64,000 bases of DNA, taken from NCBI GenBank assembly GCA_007844125.1, contig CM017563.1, forward strand, positions 23,932,394 to 23,996,393, given 5' to 3'. The notes under the pieces were generated by a model. It saw nothing but the letters and a program-made list of their open reading frames with translations, did not search any database and had not been told where the DNA came from. A program made the position numbers and the translations under genes. Positions 48,262 through 60,270 of this stretch are shown here, in pieces (position 1 is the first letter of the stretch; each line of letters starts with the position of its first letter). The DNA comes from Sinonovacula constricta (lineage: Eukaryota; Mollusca; Bivalvia; Cardiida; Solecurtidae).

Positions 48262-48490
48262 ATTGTTTGCTATATCTGTTAATCGAAGCTGCATTGTTAA
48301 CATCATATTGTCTGCTATATCTGTTATTACAAGCTGCATAGTTAACATCATATTGTCTGCTATATCTGTTATTACAAGCTGCATTGTTAACATCATATTG
48401 TCTGCTATATCTGTTATTACAAGCTGCATTGTTAACATCATATTGTCTGCTATATCTGTTATTACAAGCTGCATTGTTAACATCGGTATA
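48262..48490 (+). repeat. Five-copy 45-bp minisatellite
   Basis: The unit ATATTGTCTGCTATATCTGT ... AAGCTGCATTGTTAACATC repeats at 45-bp intervals. Being a multiple of three, it keeps both strands open with a 15-residue period. Confidence 0.95.
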
Positions 48491-48857
48491 CTCTGTTTGT
48501 TAAACAAGACCGCGCCAAACAGCTGCGGACTTTTATTAATGCCGGTCACATTTGTTATATAATTGCAGGCTACGCTTTAAGCTACACGGTTCAAAAGGGA
48601 TACTCGGCTCTGAAAAATATGTGTAACAGAACAGCTGCGATTTGCTGTTATTGCCCAATACACTATCGTTCCCTTAAATAGTAATTTCTTAAAAGGACAA
48701 AGCGGTGCTAATAATACAGAAGAAAATACGCTCATTTCCCATCGTTTGTTTTGGTCCATTTCATTCTATGCATCGGTTCTGTGTCATTCTGTGCATAACC
48801 AATCAAGTCATGTTGTTACATGTTTCTCATTTTTTAGTCAAGCCAGTTCATAGTGCT

Positions 48858-48962
48858 CTCTCTCTCTCTCTCTCTCTCTCTCGCTCTCTCTCTCTCTTTT
48901 GCTGTCTCTCTTTCGCTGTCTGTCTTTCGCTGTGTCTCTCTATAAGTCCCTTTCTGTCTGTC

Positions 48963-49007
<45 letters not shown>

Positions 49008-49018
49008 TTCTCTCTTTT
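48858..49018. repeat. (CT)n / (CTGT)n low-complexity tract
   Basis: CT-rich tract with embedded TGTC units; the open frames across it are artefacts. Confidence 0.95.
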
Positions 49019-49379
49019 TCATTTCTATTGATTTTTTAAGTAATCTTCTTATCGACCAGACAATGTAATTGATGTGACACATCGAAAATCATGTAGCTAT
49101 AAGGGGGTTTACCGGCCATTTAGCTGTAATCCAAATGGATCTAATGCTTGTTCGGTATTGGCTAGGTAACACAAAGGTACATTATATTTTACTTCCTTGG
49201 TAATAGATTTGATAATGTTAACAACATGATCTTTGGGAACAGAAGTTCGCTTTATGGTTTAAAAATAACTATTCCTGGTGTTCGGTAATGCTATTAAAAC
49301 TGGGGTGAAACAGGAAGTAAACTGTATGATTCATGACGAAATATACCCTTTAAAAACACAACGAAACTGAAACTTGTTT

Positions 49380-49960
49380 ACTGAAACTATGTGGACTCAC
49401 CGTTCCAGGGCGGTAACTGTTGGGTTTGCTTTTTTAGTTAAAAACTCAAGTTTGTTCTTACATTTAAAGTTGGCTTCACGTGAATACGTTTTTATGGAAG
49501 GGGATATCCGCCTATATTCAATTTCTAATTTGCAATGCAACACTGCATATGCTTAAATTTGCTATTTGTTTGCACAAACACGTTCGTTTTTACATGTATC
49601 TAATTTACATTTCTCGTATACAATTTGGAAATTACAAATATCAAGTCACAATTATCAAGTCACAAATGTTATGTTCGCTTACAATTTACACGTTACAAAT
49701 CTCAAAGTCACAATTCTCAAGTCACAGATCACTAATATACAAGTTAAGAATTGGCAACATTCAGACGCTAGGTGGCGGTACCACATAAATATAGACGTCA
49801 CTAAAAATAGAACGGAATATCATAAGTTAAAAATAGAACGGAATCATAAATGATTCTTCAAGGGAGATACAATAGAAAACAGCCAACGCCTTTTCAGCGT
49901 CTGGTATATGTTGCAATGCTCATAGGACTTCAAATATTCTTATGCAGTAAACCATATTTA
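49380..49960 (+). repeat. Composite of two dispersed repeat families
   Basis: The left part (ACCGTTCCAGGGCGGTAACTG ...) and the right end (TGCAATGCTCATAGGAC) match the 7.1-8.3 kb repeat. The middle, about 49490-49830, matches 44175-44500. This looks like one repeat nested in another. Confidence 0.75.
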
Positions 49961-50174
49961 CAATAGCTAGATGAAGCACGACCCGCTTTTACAGTGTAAA
50001 CTTTGTTCTGAATCAACCTTAAATAATTACTATTCTACAATACTTGACAACCTAAGCTTAATTTTTCAAACAGTCTATGAATGTTTACCTTTGTCTTGAG
50101 CATTCAATTAAGTATTTAACTAAAGCGGGTAATTCAATTAACGCACTTCGTCTCAATGGATCGATAACACGGTG

Positions 50175-50274
50175 NNNNNNNNNNNNNNNNNNNNNNNNNN
50201 NNNNNNNNNNNNNNNNNNNNNNNNNNNNNNNNNNNNNNNNNNNNNNNNNNNNNNNNNNNNNNNNNNNNNNNNNN
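50175..50274. other. Assembly gap of exactly 100 N
   Basis: A run of 100 N, the conventional placeholder for a gap of unknown size. It abuts a (GT)n tract, which probably caused the break. Confidence 0.99.
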
Positions 50275-50318
50275 GTGTGTGTGGTGTGTGTGTGTGTGTG
50301 GTGTGTGTGTGTGTGTGT

Positions 50319-50387
<69 letters not shown>

Positions 50388-50409
50388 TGTGTCTGTGTGT
50401 GTGTGTGTT
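50275..50409. repeat. (GT)n microsatellite beside the gap
   Basis: About 65 GT units with a few interruptions; true length unknown because of the gap. Confidence 0.97.
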
Positions 50410-50907
50410 GTTAACAGTTGTTAATAATTCAAAACTTTGCGTGTATCACGTAAACCATTGAGTAGATGAAAATGTTGGTTAACCATTTATTATATAAGCC
50501 TCCCTTGGTGACGCCATGGAGAGCGATGCTTCTTGTGGAATACCATTTTAAACTGGACAATACTGCAACAGACAATTTCTGAAGCTGTTTGGCGTGAAGA
50601 TCTTAATGTACAAATATACCGATGTAAACAGTGCACCTTTCAATTATGAAAAATATGTCAATGATGTTCCATGCAATAAGAATAAAATCGCCGCCTTTTG
50701 TCGAAGAATGTCTACAAGATAATAATCCAGTATGCCGAAGATAACACTGACCTTTTTATTAACAAAAGTGTTGGCAACAAGCAATTACGCAAATTTGCAA
50801 CTAATCTTGTTCCTAGCATATGAATCAAGGTGTTAAAAGAACGTGTCTTCTGCAGCGTCATCGATGATGCACATTTGTGATAATCTTTCTTTCCATTATT
50901 ACATCAG
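50410..50907. other. No exon recognised
   Basis: Upstream of the first recognisable EGF exon of the plus-strand gene. Its earlier exons and signal peptide must lie further left or in the gap, but I could not identify them. Confidence 0.4.
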
Positions 50908-51030
50908 ACATAAATGAGTGTGCCACCAACAATGGCGGCTGTCTTCATATGTGTATCAACACGATCGGATCATTTAGATGCTATTGTCGTTCTGGATACA
51001 GTCTGGGTAGAGACGGAAAATCATGCATCA
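50908..51030 (+). CDS. EGF gene exon C0: calcium-binding EGF (oldest array copy)
   Basis: First recognisable exon of a plus-strand secreted multi-domain gene. It is 123 nt, phase 1 at both ends, acceptor ACATCAG, donor A|GTAAGT. DINEC start, six Cys, hydroxylation motif [23 protein letters not shown] end. It is the divergent relative of the C1 and C2 exons (52919, 55005), and its downstream intron shares blocks with theirs (TTTTATTCAC, ATACTTAGA). Confidence 0.88.
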
Positions 51031-51771
51031 GTAAGTCTTTATAGGTTTTTCTTTATTTCTTTATTCTTCAAGATGATGATATATATTCTATTAATTTATT
51101 AATTATTAATTTATCAATTTATTAATTTGTTTATTTCGCGGAAAATAAAAGCTTTGCATCATTTTTGGAGTAGGCGCATTGTGAATTTTGTTATTTTCGT
51201 TGCTAGATTTTATTCACAATTATACTTAGAACACTTCCTCAGTGTGAATAGTTATGTGTCTAGATATGGAATATTATTTTACTGTTCACAAATACTAGTT
51301 TTTCCCGTTCATTGTTTAAATACACTGGGTATTGCTAATTGCCATATGTGCTTGGATTTCAAAAAAAAGATCATGTACTAAATGCAAATATAAATACAAT
51401 TATGTTCTGTTTATAGAAAACATTTGACCTTATATTTTGCTTTCTCCCTTGTTTTGACTGGGTTTTTGATGGAAGTTGTCATTTGCCTTTAATGTCTTCT
51501 GTGTAAGTCATGAAATCCGCTTTAATCGCCTGTGTGTACACATCACGTGTTAGATTCAGCACTAATCAACGTTGTTGTATTTAAGCCTTGTCAATAGTTT
51601 GACCATTGAAAAAAAGTATAAAAAAGATTAATATATAATAAAGTTTCAATGCTTATCCTTTGTGTAGGTTTGTATATGTCTGTTTGATTAACAAAACACC
51701 CCTCCCTCTTCCCTGAGGACATTTGTCTTTTTGGTACATATTTACAACTGCACGATGTCCTCCATTCACAG

Positions 51772-51894
51772 ACATAAACGAGTGTTCCATTAATAAAGGC
51801 GGGTGTCAGCATACATGTACAGACAGCACAGGGTCCTTCACGTGCAGCTGTAACCAAGGTTACTCACTTAACCTGGACCGTAGAACGTGCTCAG
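51772..51894 (+). CDS. EGF gene exon A1: calcium-binding EGF
   Basis: 123 nt, acceptor TTCACAG, donor CAG|GTAGGG. DINECSINKGGC start, CTDSTGSFTCSC (Asp-hydroxylation consensus), GYSLNLDRRTC end. Nearly identical to A2 and A3, differing at only a few codons. Confidence 0.92.
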
Positions 51895-52204
51895 GTAGGG
51901 GGAGAGTAGGAACGGAAGTCTTAAAGTCATTTTATGTACTGTCTTTTCTCGTATTTTTGTAACTTTGACATTTGACAGGACGGTGCACAGCATGATTTAT
52001 GTTGCTCAATAATATATGTCGCAATACCCATAGAACTTATGACATTTTTCTTCTTTGACTTCACGACATGGTGAATTAATCCCAGTGTGTCATCTCTGGT
52101 CCGCAAGAAAAGCTGTTATATGCTATATCCATATCCAGCAGATATTTCCATACCAGTAGTAACCTGACACTGTGAATAGTAGCAATTATTTTCAATATAA
52201 TTAT

Positions 52205-52268
52205 TTATTTTTTTATTATAATAAATCTTATTATTATTATCATTATTATAAATATCATTATTACTATT
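52205..52268. repeat. TTA/ATT-rich microsatellite in intron A1
   Basis: Degenerate TTAT triplets; the equivalent tract is present in intron A2 (about 54250-54335). Confidence 0.85.
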
Positions 52269-52337
52269 TTCACCCCTCCTAAGCACAGGATTATTTTTGT
52301 TTCATTTTTACAACTAAACGATGTCCTCCATCCACAG

Positions 52338-52460
52338 ACATAAACGAGTGTGCCACAAATAAAGGCGGGTGTCAGCATACATGTACAAACAACGCAGGTT
52401 CCTTCACGTGCAGCTGTAACCAAGGTTACTCTCTTAACACGGATCGAAGAACGTGTTCAG
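52338..52460 (+). CDS. EGF gene exon B1: calcium-binding EGF
   Basis: 123 nt, acceptor TCCACAG, donor CAG|GTAGGG. Sister of the A exons: [24 protein letters not shown] with Asn in the hydroxylation position, [11 protein letters not shown]. It lies 566 bp after A1, and the introns after A and B share long blocks (GTCGCAATACCCATAGAAC), so A and B are an older tandem pair. Confidence 0.92.
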
Positions 52461-52749
52461 GTAGGGGAAGTAAAAACGAAAGTTTTAAATATATTTTATG
52501 ACGTGTCTAATCTAATATCTTTGTAACTTTGACATTTGAAAGGAAGGTGCGTAGCTTGATAATATTGTTGTTTTTTAAATTAAATATGTCGCAATACCCA
52601 TAGAACCTTTGTCGTGTTTCTTTTTGACTTCACAGCATGGGCAATACTGAGTAAGTCGGCTGGGGTCAGCAAGAAAAGCTGTTATTTGCTTCATCCATGT
52701 TAAACAGATATTAACATACCGGAAATAACATGATACATTGAATTTTTAA

Positions 52750-52816
52750 AATAATAATAATAATAATTATTATTATTATTTATTATTATTATTATTATTA
52801 TTGTTATTATTATTAT
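52750..52816. repeat. (TAA)n(TTA)n inverted microsatellite
   Basis: TAA repeats turning into TTA repeats, so able to fold as a hairpin; a longer homologue lies at 54820-54903. Confidence 0.9.
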
Positions 52817-52918
52817 TTCCTCTAAATACTCAATAAATTGAAACAAAAAACAACACGAAAGACATAAACACTAGCAGTTTTATGTACCATCTTTAATAGA
52901 AATCCGTTTTCTCATCAG

Positions 52919-53041
52919 ACATAAACGAGTGTGCCATCAACAAAGGCGGCTGTCAACATACATGTACCAACACAGTCGGGTCATTTGGATGCTCGTGTAG
53001 TTCTGGATACAGTCTGGGTAGTGACGAAAAATCATGCATCA
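52919..53041 (+). CDS. EGF gene exon C1: calcium-binding EGF
   Basis: 123 nt, acceptor CATCAG, donor [42 protein letters not shown]. Its protein is nearly identical to C2; the donor is GTCAGT in both copies but GTAAGT in C0. Confidence 0.92.
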
Positions 53042-53841
53042 GTCAGTATTCATAGGTTCTAATTTGTCCTTTATCTTTAAAGATCATATTATATAATATG
53101 TTAATTAATTAATTTCTTGTGTAGACAATGAAAGCTTCGCAACATTTTTGGAATAGGCGCATTGTGAACTTTGATATTTTGTCTCTAGATTTTATTCACG
53201 TCCATACTTAGAAGACTTCTGCAATATGAATATGTGTATGGATATGGAATATAATTTTATCTTTAACAAATATTAGTATTATTGTCATTGTTTAAAAACA
53301 CCGTTTTTTGTGTGTGTGTTGTTGTTGTTTTTTGTGTTTTTTTTATTTGTTTGTTTTGTTTTGTTTTGTTTTTGTGGGTTGCTGGTTGTTGTTTTTTGGC
53401 ATACTGCTTTAATTTAAAGTAAGATGATGTACTATGTAAAATTACAATAATTACTTTCTGTTTGTAGCATACATGTAGGACATAAATATGATACTTTCCT
53501 TAATGACAATATTTGTATTGATTGTTTTTTACCGGATTTCAACAAAGTTGTCAGAGACCTTAAATACATTCTCTGTAAGACAGTAAGTCGGTTTTAACCA
53601 CATATTATAACACAATTGGAAATATAAACAGCAATAATGGACTGTGTTGTTTGAGCGTTGTCAATTAAATCTCATTTAAAAAACAACAAAAACAATTAAT
53701 CAAAAGCGAGCAATTCATAACATTGTATCCATGATAACAGATACATATCGAACGTGTAGATATCTGTTTAATCGATCCATCCTGAGGACATGATTATTTT
53801 TTGTTAGATATTTAACACTAAACGATGTCCTTCATCCACAG

Positions 53842-53964
53842 ACATAAACGAGTGTGCCACCAATAAAGGCGGGTGTCAGCATACATGTACAGACAGCACA
53901 GGGTCCTTCACGTGCAGCTGTAACCAAGGTTACTCACTTAACCCGGACCGTAGGACGTGCTCAG
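53842..53964 (+). CDS. EGF gene exon A2: calcium-binding EGF
   Basis: 123 nt, acceptor TCCACAG, donor [44 protein letters not shown]. It lies 2070 bp after A1 and 2075 bp before A3. Confidence 0.92.
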
Positions 53965-54405
53965 GTAGGGGGAGAGTAGAAACGGAAGTCTTAAAGTCAT
54001 TTTATGTACTGTCTTTTCTCGTATTTTTGTAACTTTGACATTTGACAGGACGGTGCAAAGCATGATTTATGTTGCTCAATAATATATGTCGCAATACCCA
54101 TAGAACCTATGACATTTTTCTTCTTTGACTTCACGACATGGTGAATTAAGCCCAGTGTGTCATTTCTGGTCCGCAAGAAAAGCTGTTATATTCTGTATCC
54201 ATATCAAGCAGATATTTCCATACCAGTAGTAGCCTGACATGGTGAATAGTAGCAATTATTCTTAATATTATTTTTATTATTATAATAAATCTTATTATTA
54301 CTATTATTATTATAAATATCACTATTATTATTTACACCCCCCCCCCATAAGCACAGGATTATTTTTGTTATATTTTTACTACTAAACGATGTCCTCCATC
54401 CACAG

Positions 54406-54528
54406 ACATAAACGAGTGTGCCACAAATAAAGGCGGGTGTCAGCATTCATGTACAAACAACGCAGGTTCCTTCACGTGCAGCTGTAACCAAGGTTACTCT
54501 CTTAACACGGACCGTAGAACGTGTTCAG
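54406..54528 (+). CDS. EGF gene exon B2: calcium-binding EGF
   Basis: 123 nt, same splice sites as B1. Its protein is the same as B1 ([12 protein letters not shown] ... [12 protein letters not shown] ... NTDRRTC), with a handful of synonymous changes (for example CGA/CGT). 2068 bp after B1. Confidence 0.92.
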
Positions 54529-54819
54529 GTAGGGGAAGTAAAAACGAAAGTATTGAATGTATTTTATGTAGCGTCTAGTCTTATATCTTTTTAACTTTGA
54601 CATTTGAAAGGAAGGTGCGTAGCTTGGTAATATTGTTGTTTTTTAAATTAAATATGTCGCAATACCCATAGAACCTTTGTCGTGTTTCTTTTTTGACTTC
54701 ACAGCATGGGCAATACTTAGTAAGTCGGCTGGGGTCAGCAAGAAAAGCTGTTATTTGCTTCATCCATGTTAAACAGATATTAACATACCGGAAATAACAT
54801 GATACATTGAATTTTTGAA

Positions 54820-54856
54820 ATAATAATAATAATAATAATAATAATTATTATTATTA

Positions 54857-54903
<47 letters not shown>
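54820..54903. repeat. (TAA)n(TTA)n inverted microsatellite, long copy
   Basis: Expanded homologue of 52750-52816 within the duplicated unit. Confidence 0.93.
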
Positions 54904-55004
54904 TCCTCTAAATACTCATAAATTGAAACAAAAAACAAACACGAAAGACATAAACACTAGCAGTTTTATGTATCATCTTTAATAGAAATCCGTTTTCTCA
55001 TCAG

Positions 55005-55127
55005 ACATAAACGAGTGTGCCATCAACAAAGGCGGCTGTCAACATACATGTACCAACACAGTCGGGTCATTTGGATGCTCGTGTAGTTCTGGATACAGTC
55101 TGGGTAGTGACGGAAAATCATGCATCA
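55005..55127 (+). CDS. EGF gene exon C2: calcium-binding EGF
   Basis: 123 nt, acceptor CATCAG, donor A|GTCAGT. Same protein as C1 apart from Glu to Gly near the end (SDGKSC versus SDEKSC). Confidence 0.92.
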
Positions 55128-55916
55128 GTCAGTATTTATAGGTTCTAATTTGTCCTTTATCTTTAAAGATTATGTTATATAATATGTTAATTATTTAAAT
55201 TATTTTGTAGACAATAAAAGCTTCGCAACATTTTTGCAATAGGCGCATTGTTAACTTTGACATTTTGTCTCTAGATTTTATTCACGTCTATACTTAGAAG
55301 ACTTCTGCAATATGAATATGTGTATGGATATGGAATATAATTTTATCTTTAACAAATATTAGTATTATTGTCATTGTTTAAAAACACCGTTTTTGTGGGG
55401 GGTTTTGTTGTTTTTTTATTTTTTTTATTTGTTTGTTTTGTTTTTGTTTTTGTGTGTTTTTGGTGTGTTTTTTTTGCATACTGCTTTAATTTAAAGTAAG
55501 ATGATGTACTATGTAAAATTACAATAACTATTTTCTATTTGAAGCATACATGTAGGACATAAATATGATATTTTCCTTAATGACAATATTTGTATTGATT
55601 GTTTTTTAAGGGATTTCAACAAAAGTTGTCAGAGACCTTTAATGCCTTCTATGTAAGACAGTAAGTCGGTTTTAACCAAATATTTTAGCACAATAGGAAA
55701 TATAAACAGCAATAATGCACTGTGTTGTTTGAGCGTTGTCAATAATATCTCATTTAAAACAACAAAAACAATTAATCAAATGCGAGCAATTCATAACATT
55801 GTATCCATGATAACAGATACTTATCGAACGTGTAGATATCTGTTTAATCGATCCATCTTGAGGACATGATTATTTTTATTTGATATTTAACACTAAACGA
55901 TGTCCTCCATCTACAG

Positions 55917-56039
55917 ACATAAACGAGTGTGCCACCGATAAAGGCGGGTGTCAGCATACATGTACAGACAGCACAGGGTCCTTCACGTGCAGCTGTAACC
56001 AAGGTTACTCACTTAACCCGGACCGTAGGACGTGCTCAG
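55917..56039 (+). CDS. EGF gene exon A3: calcium-binding EGF, last of the array
   Basis: 123 nt, acceptor TCTACAG, donor [40 protein letters not shown]. Its downstream intron is a shortened, diverged version of intron A with a (TAG)n tract; no B or C exon follows, so the array ends here. Confidence 0.92.
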
Positions 56040-56241
56040 GTAGGGGAATGTAGTTTAAAAAGCTTTGATATTTAACAGGAATGTGCATAGCTTGATTTAT
56101 GCTAGTTCAATAAATGTCGCAATACCGATACGACCTTAGGCATTTTTTTGACTTCACAAGATGGGCCATCAAGGCCCAGTGTATCGGCTAGGGTCGGCAA
56201 AAAAGGTTGTTATATGCTGTATACATATCTATTATCATTAT

Positions 56242-56291
<50 letters not shown>

Positions 56292-57412
56292 TTATAATTA
56301 CTTTTATATGTAAATATTCATACTTTTACTAAATATAATTATACAAGATATCCTTACATTACTGACATTTTCTTTAGTTTACGAAGTCACCATAATTCAT
56401 GTGAAACATCCTGTCTTTAATGTGTACATAAAAATGTACATAAACATACACAAGAATACCATGAGCCTAAATATGTAACCTGTCTTGTTTCGATGGGATT
56501 GGCAACTGTGGGTGCGTACGTATTGCGTATATTGAGAGAAGATCTTTTTTTTCTTAAAGGATGTTATACAAAGGGCGAAGTAGATTCACAAAATTAATGC
56601 AATACCTCAAGCTCCAGCCAGTTGTTACCTGTCTTATCAAAGCATTCACATCTCAACATGAAATTTTGGGCTGAAATCTGTCCAACGATAAACAATACGT
56701 TATTATAAACAATATGTATTATCGTCTTACCTTTTATTTAGTATAGAGTTTTGTCAATGTAAATTTGTGAAATGTGAATATCTCAATTTAACTACTTTTA
56801 TAACAATTACTTTATTTTTAAACAAGTTTACCATTAGACAAAGTATGGTCTTGGTGAATTGAACATATTTGTGGCACAAACTCAGTTCTCTAAAATAACG
56901 TGACTCAATGTGTTGCAATGTGAAAAATTGATATTACCTACAGTATATAACCTTACAACAAGCAAATGACAGCCCACTTCAGAGAGAAGGTACACCAGGT
57001 TGTTCACGTGCTTTTATATGATAGCTGATTTTATTTGAGCAAATAGGTGACAACATTAAAAGGAAGAATGTGGTCTATTGGATACACCACTTGTCATATT
57101 ATTTAGCTTATTTAATTGGCAAGTATATTTTGTTCTGTTCTGTTAACTAGAAAGATATAGTTTTATAAGAGATCAAATGGTTTAATGTTACCTGTAGTAT
57201 CCACATGTTAATGTTCTTTTAGAAAATAGTAACACGTTTCTTTAAATTGTTCGCAGATTATAACAATTTAACCATAATAGTGTATCGTTGGCATTTTTTC
57301 GTAATTCCCAACAATTCAAATGTTTAACTTTTTTAGTTGTGTATGACATAAAATATTCACAAACAAACACACCAGCGTGCATACAACTACCAACCCATCA
57401 ACCTGTTTGCAG
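56040..57412. other. Intron of the plus-strand EGF gene
   Basis: No exon recognised; contains the (TAG)n microsatellite at 56241-56291. Confidence 0.55.
56241..56291. repeat. (TAG)n microsatellite
   Basis: About 17 TAG units. Confidence 0.96.
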
Positions 57413-57529
57413 ACATAGACGAATGTTCCGTCGGTACTGCTGGCTGTGCCCAGAACTGTACCAACACCATCGGCTCGTTTACTTGCAGCTGCAGACATGG
57501 CTTCCTGGCCGACGGGAAATCATGCCAAG
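57413..57529 (+). CDS. EGF gene exon D: calcium-binding EGF
   Basis: 117 nt, phase 1, acceptor TTTGCAG, donor [42 protein letters not shown], i.e. two residues shorter between C5 and C6 than the array exons. A distinct, older domain outside the recent amplification. Confidence 0.9.
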
Positions 57530-57921
57530 GTTAGCCTTAGTATTTAATAAACCGACATTCTTACAGCGCATATATTTATAATGAAGAATAATGTCGGGTC
57601 TAGTGCTTAGGTTGTTTGGCGACTTGCACCTATAAAAATTTCAAGTACACATTTAATGCCTTAAGCTTACTTAATTTAATATGGCTACTTAAGACAAAAG
57701 TGTATAACTTGAAATATTTATCTTTAACATTTAATTTCTTATGTTCTTATTTGGATGGTTTAAGTTTACATCTATCAATTTTCAGATGTCGTTAAGTACT
57801 GCTTCAACTATTCTTGCTATTAAACCAATTGAACTGTTAAGATGAATACTATTTTTACAAGCACTGACCTTAAGTTATAAGGAAGTCCTGCTAAAATTGA
57901 AGCTGTTTACCCCGCTTGCAG

Positions 57922-58044
57922 ATATCGACGAGTGTGTGACTGGAGCCTCCGGGTGCAGCCACATTTGTACCAATCTCCCAGGCTCCTACCTGTGCTCCTG
58001 TAACGACAGCTACAGTCTCGAGACCGATGGAAAATCGTGCACAG
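57922..58044 (+). CDS. EGF gene exon E: calcium-binding EGF
   Basis: 123 nt, acceptor CTTGCAG, donor [44 protein letters not shown]. The usual Gly before Tyr is Ser here (NDSYSL). Confidence 0.9.
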
Positions 58045-58303
58045 GTAGCAATTAACAAACTTCGAAATTTTGATTTGCGTTCTCGTTAGTAAAAACTGCA
58101 TGGCCATTATGCGAAATCTGCCCATCACACACGCAGCGGAAAAATAATTAGTTAGAAACAATGAAATGCCGCAGAATATGAAATATTCACTTTTTAATGT
58201 GTTTGGCTAATTACAAATACAAGAAAGAACACACACGCCGCTGAAAAATAACTAGTTAGAACTTACTTTCTTCTAATTAATCATATTGCCTTACATGTTT
58301 CAG

Positions 58304-58417
58304 ACTCCGACGATTGCGCCAGTCAGCCTTGTAAAAACGGAGGCACGTGTGTTAATCACGAGGGTCTATTCACGTGCACATGTCTACGTGGGTTCACAGG
58401 ACCGACCTGTGAGAACG
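58304..58417 (+). CDS. EGF gene exon F: Notch-type EGF
   Basis: 114 nt, acceptor TGTTTCAG, donor ACG|GTGGGT. Six cysteines in canonical (Notch/Delta) spacing. Three modification consensus sites are visible: O-glucose C-x-S-x-P-C (CASQPC), O-fucose C-x4-T-C (CKNGGTC) and hydroxylation ([12 protein letters not shown]). This is a change of EGF subtype from the preceding cbEGFs and marks the boundary to the chitin-binding part. Confidence 0.9.
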
Positions 58418-59511
58418 GTGGGTTAACACCAATCATATTATAGTAACATCATAATAATATAAAAAAAATATCTAATTACATTTGGCTTAACAGGTTTCGC
58501 AGGAAAAGCTAGTTAAACTTGCATTGTTTCGATCGGATGGGCATAGCATAGTTTGATGTGTTAATGCTTAATCAGATGTAGCATCAGGATACATGATGAA
58601 AGATTTTCCAAACGAAATAGTTATTTGTTAAGGCATTACTTTATTTTCTCAGTAGGCAAGTCGATGTCTTTCGGCGTAGTCAGTTTGCCAGGAAACTGCT
58701 ACCACAGGGCTGGCACGACGTTGTCATACCATCTTGACCCGATGGCGAATAGATTGTCTTCTTCGTCTCACTGGTACCAGTCTCATACTGAAGCAGCTAT
58801 CTTTTGTTCGCCTGTAGTTGTTTGTGGGCATAAGCGACCTTTTCGTACCGGCATCATTGAGCGGAGTGACTGTTGAGTTCTCAGGACTTCAATTCTCTAT
58901 TTCCCTCGGCATTGTTGTGCTGAGGCCGGCCGGTACTTCAGTTGGGACAAGAACAGACGATTGCATCTCATTATACTTTACACTTGCTTATGTCTTTTAT
59001 TTCATTCAAGGCAATACATTCCTGAAGACAATATTCGATAAAGTATTCGCCCTACTACCCATTGTTTCAGCTTTGAGGCGTAGACTCAAATCTCCTGGCA
59101 TAAGCCAACGTAAGGACAGAGACTGTGTACGACAGGGATATGGACGACACAACGTAGTGAGACGGGGTCCCTGTCATCGACGAGTATTTATGCACCGTGT
59201 TCCGGGTTTCCGGCACAATTTTTATGCTCAGAACTGTCAACGTTCCATACCCATCAGGTCAGCTTGGTTCTTCTTGGTTGTGGATTTCTGTCACCATTAT
59301 GGCAGCACTGTGTTCCTGATGATCCCGGAGTGTTCATGACAGCGGCTTCAAGATTTCAGCTTCTTTAAAAAAAGCTGAAGACAACCAGAACATTTCAATC
59401 CTGTCTCGCGTTTTCGGTATCTTTTTCACAAGGTTATAAACGTTCACAGTATTACTTGAGCAAAAGCACTTACAACTTCACGCCTATTGCGTTTTGTTTT
59501 ATGTTCCGCAG
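58418..59511. other. Intron with an unidentified open, GC-richer segment (58625-59339)
   Basis: Overlapping plus-strand frames 58625-58876 and 58818-59339 are open for 83 and 173 codons, in sequence less AT-rich than its surroundings. Neither translation nor its complement shows a domain I recognise. It could be a decayed gene or transposon fragment, or chance. It is not used as part of the EGF gene, whose exon G acceptor at 59511 fits exon F in phase. Confidence 0.35.
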
Positions 59512-59595
59512 AACTGTGCCTCGGTCGAGACGATGACGCATTCTTGACTACTGATGAAAACAACTGCCGAACGTTTATGCAGTGCAATAGTTCAG
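59512..59595 (+). CDS. EGF gene exon G: chitin-binding type-2 (CBM14) domain, first half
   Basis: 84 nt, phase 1, acceptor TTCCGCAG, donor CAG|GTATGA. ELCLGRDDDAFLTTDENNC, then RTFMQC: cysteines 1-3 of a peritrophin-A/CBM14 domain, with the invariant C-x5-C and its aromatic residue (Phe). CBM14 binds chitin in extracellular matrices such as peritrophic membrane, cuticle and mollusc shell. Confidence 0.82.
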
Positions 59596-60085
59596 GTATG
59601 ATTACACGGTTTGGTACTTACATTATGCTTGTCTAAATCCAGAATATTTTAATTAATAATTTTAATCTGATCTTTATGCACTGTAATAGAATTGCTTAAA
59701 GAAGAACATTTGGATAACTTTGATTGAAAGGAGAACTATACACACTTAATGGACAAACGACGATTTTCTAATGCTGACTATAATACTGACGTTTCGAGAC
59801 ATAATCCTCTACGTGTTCATTATTATGTATTTATTTTCGCCACACGAGTTTCCCCGCCGAATAAATGTAAGGCGATGGAAGATCTAATGAATGTTCTCGC
59901 CGTGACTTGAAATCCATGCGTCGAGGGGCTAAGCAGTTACATGCTGTCGGTTCCAACTGCTCAGAAACGGCAACCCCTCAATTATCTTTGTGTCGATGCG
60001 ACCAATTTAGCAATCTATCGTAAATCTTACAGCTGACCGACATCTCATCGTAATTTATAAATTCAGTAACTAGGTTTATGCATGC

Positions 60086-60269
<184 letters not shown>

Positions 60270-60270
60270 G

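Noticed and set aside
48223..48549. Possible CRISPR-like array
   Set aside because: The 45-bp units are contiguous with no unique spacers, in a eukaryotic context; it is a minisatellite.
50077..50461. Val-Cys repeat frames
   Set aside because: Translation of (GT)n and of the N gap.
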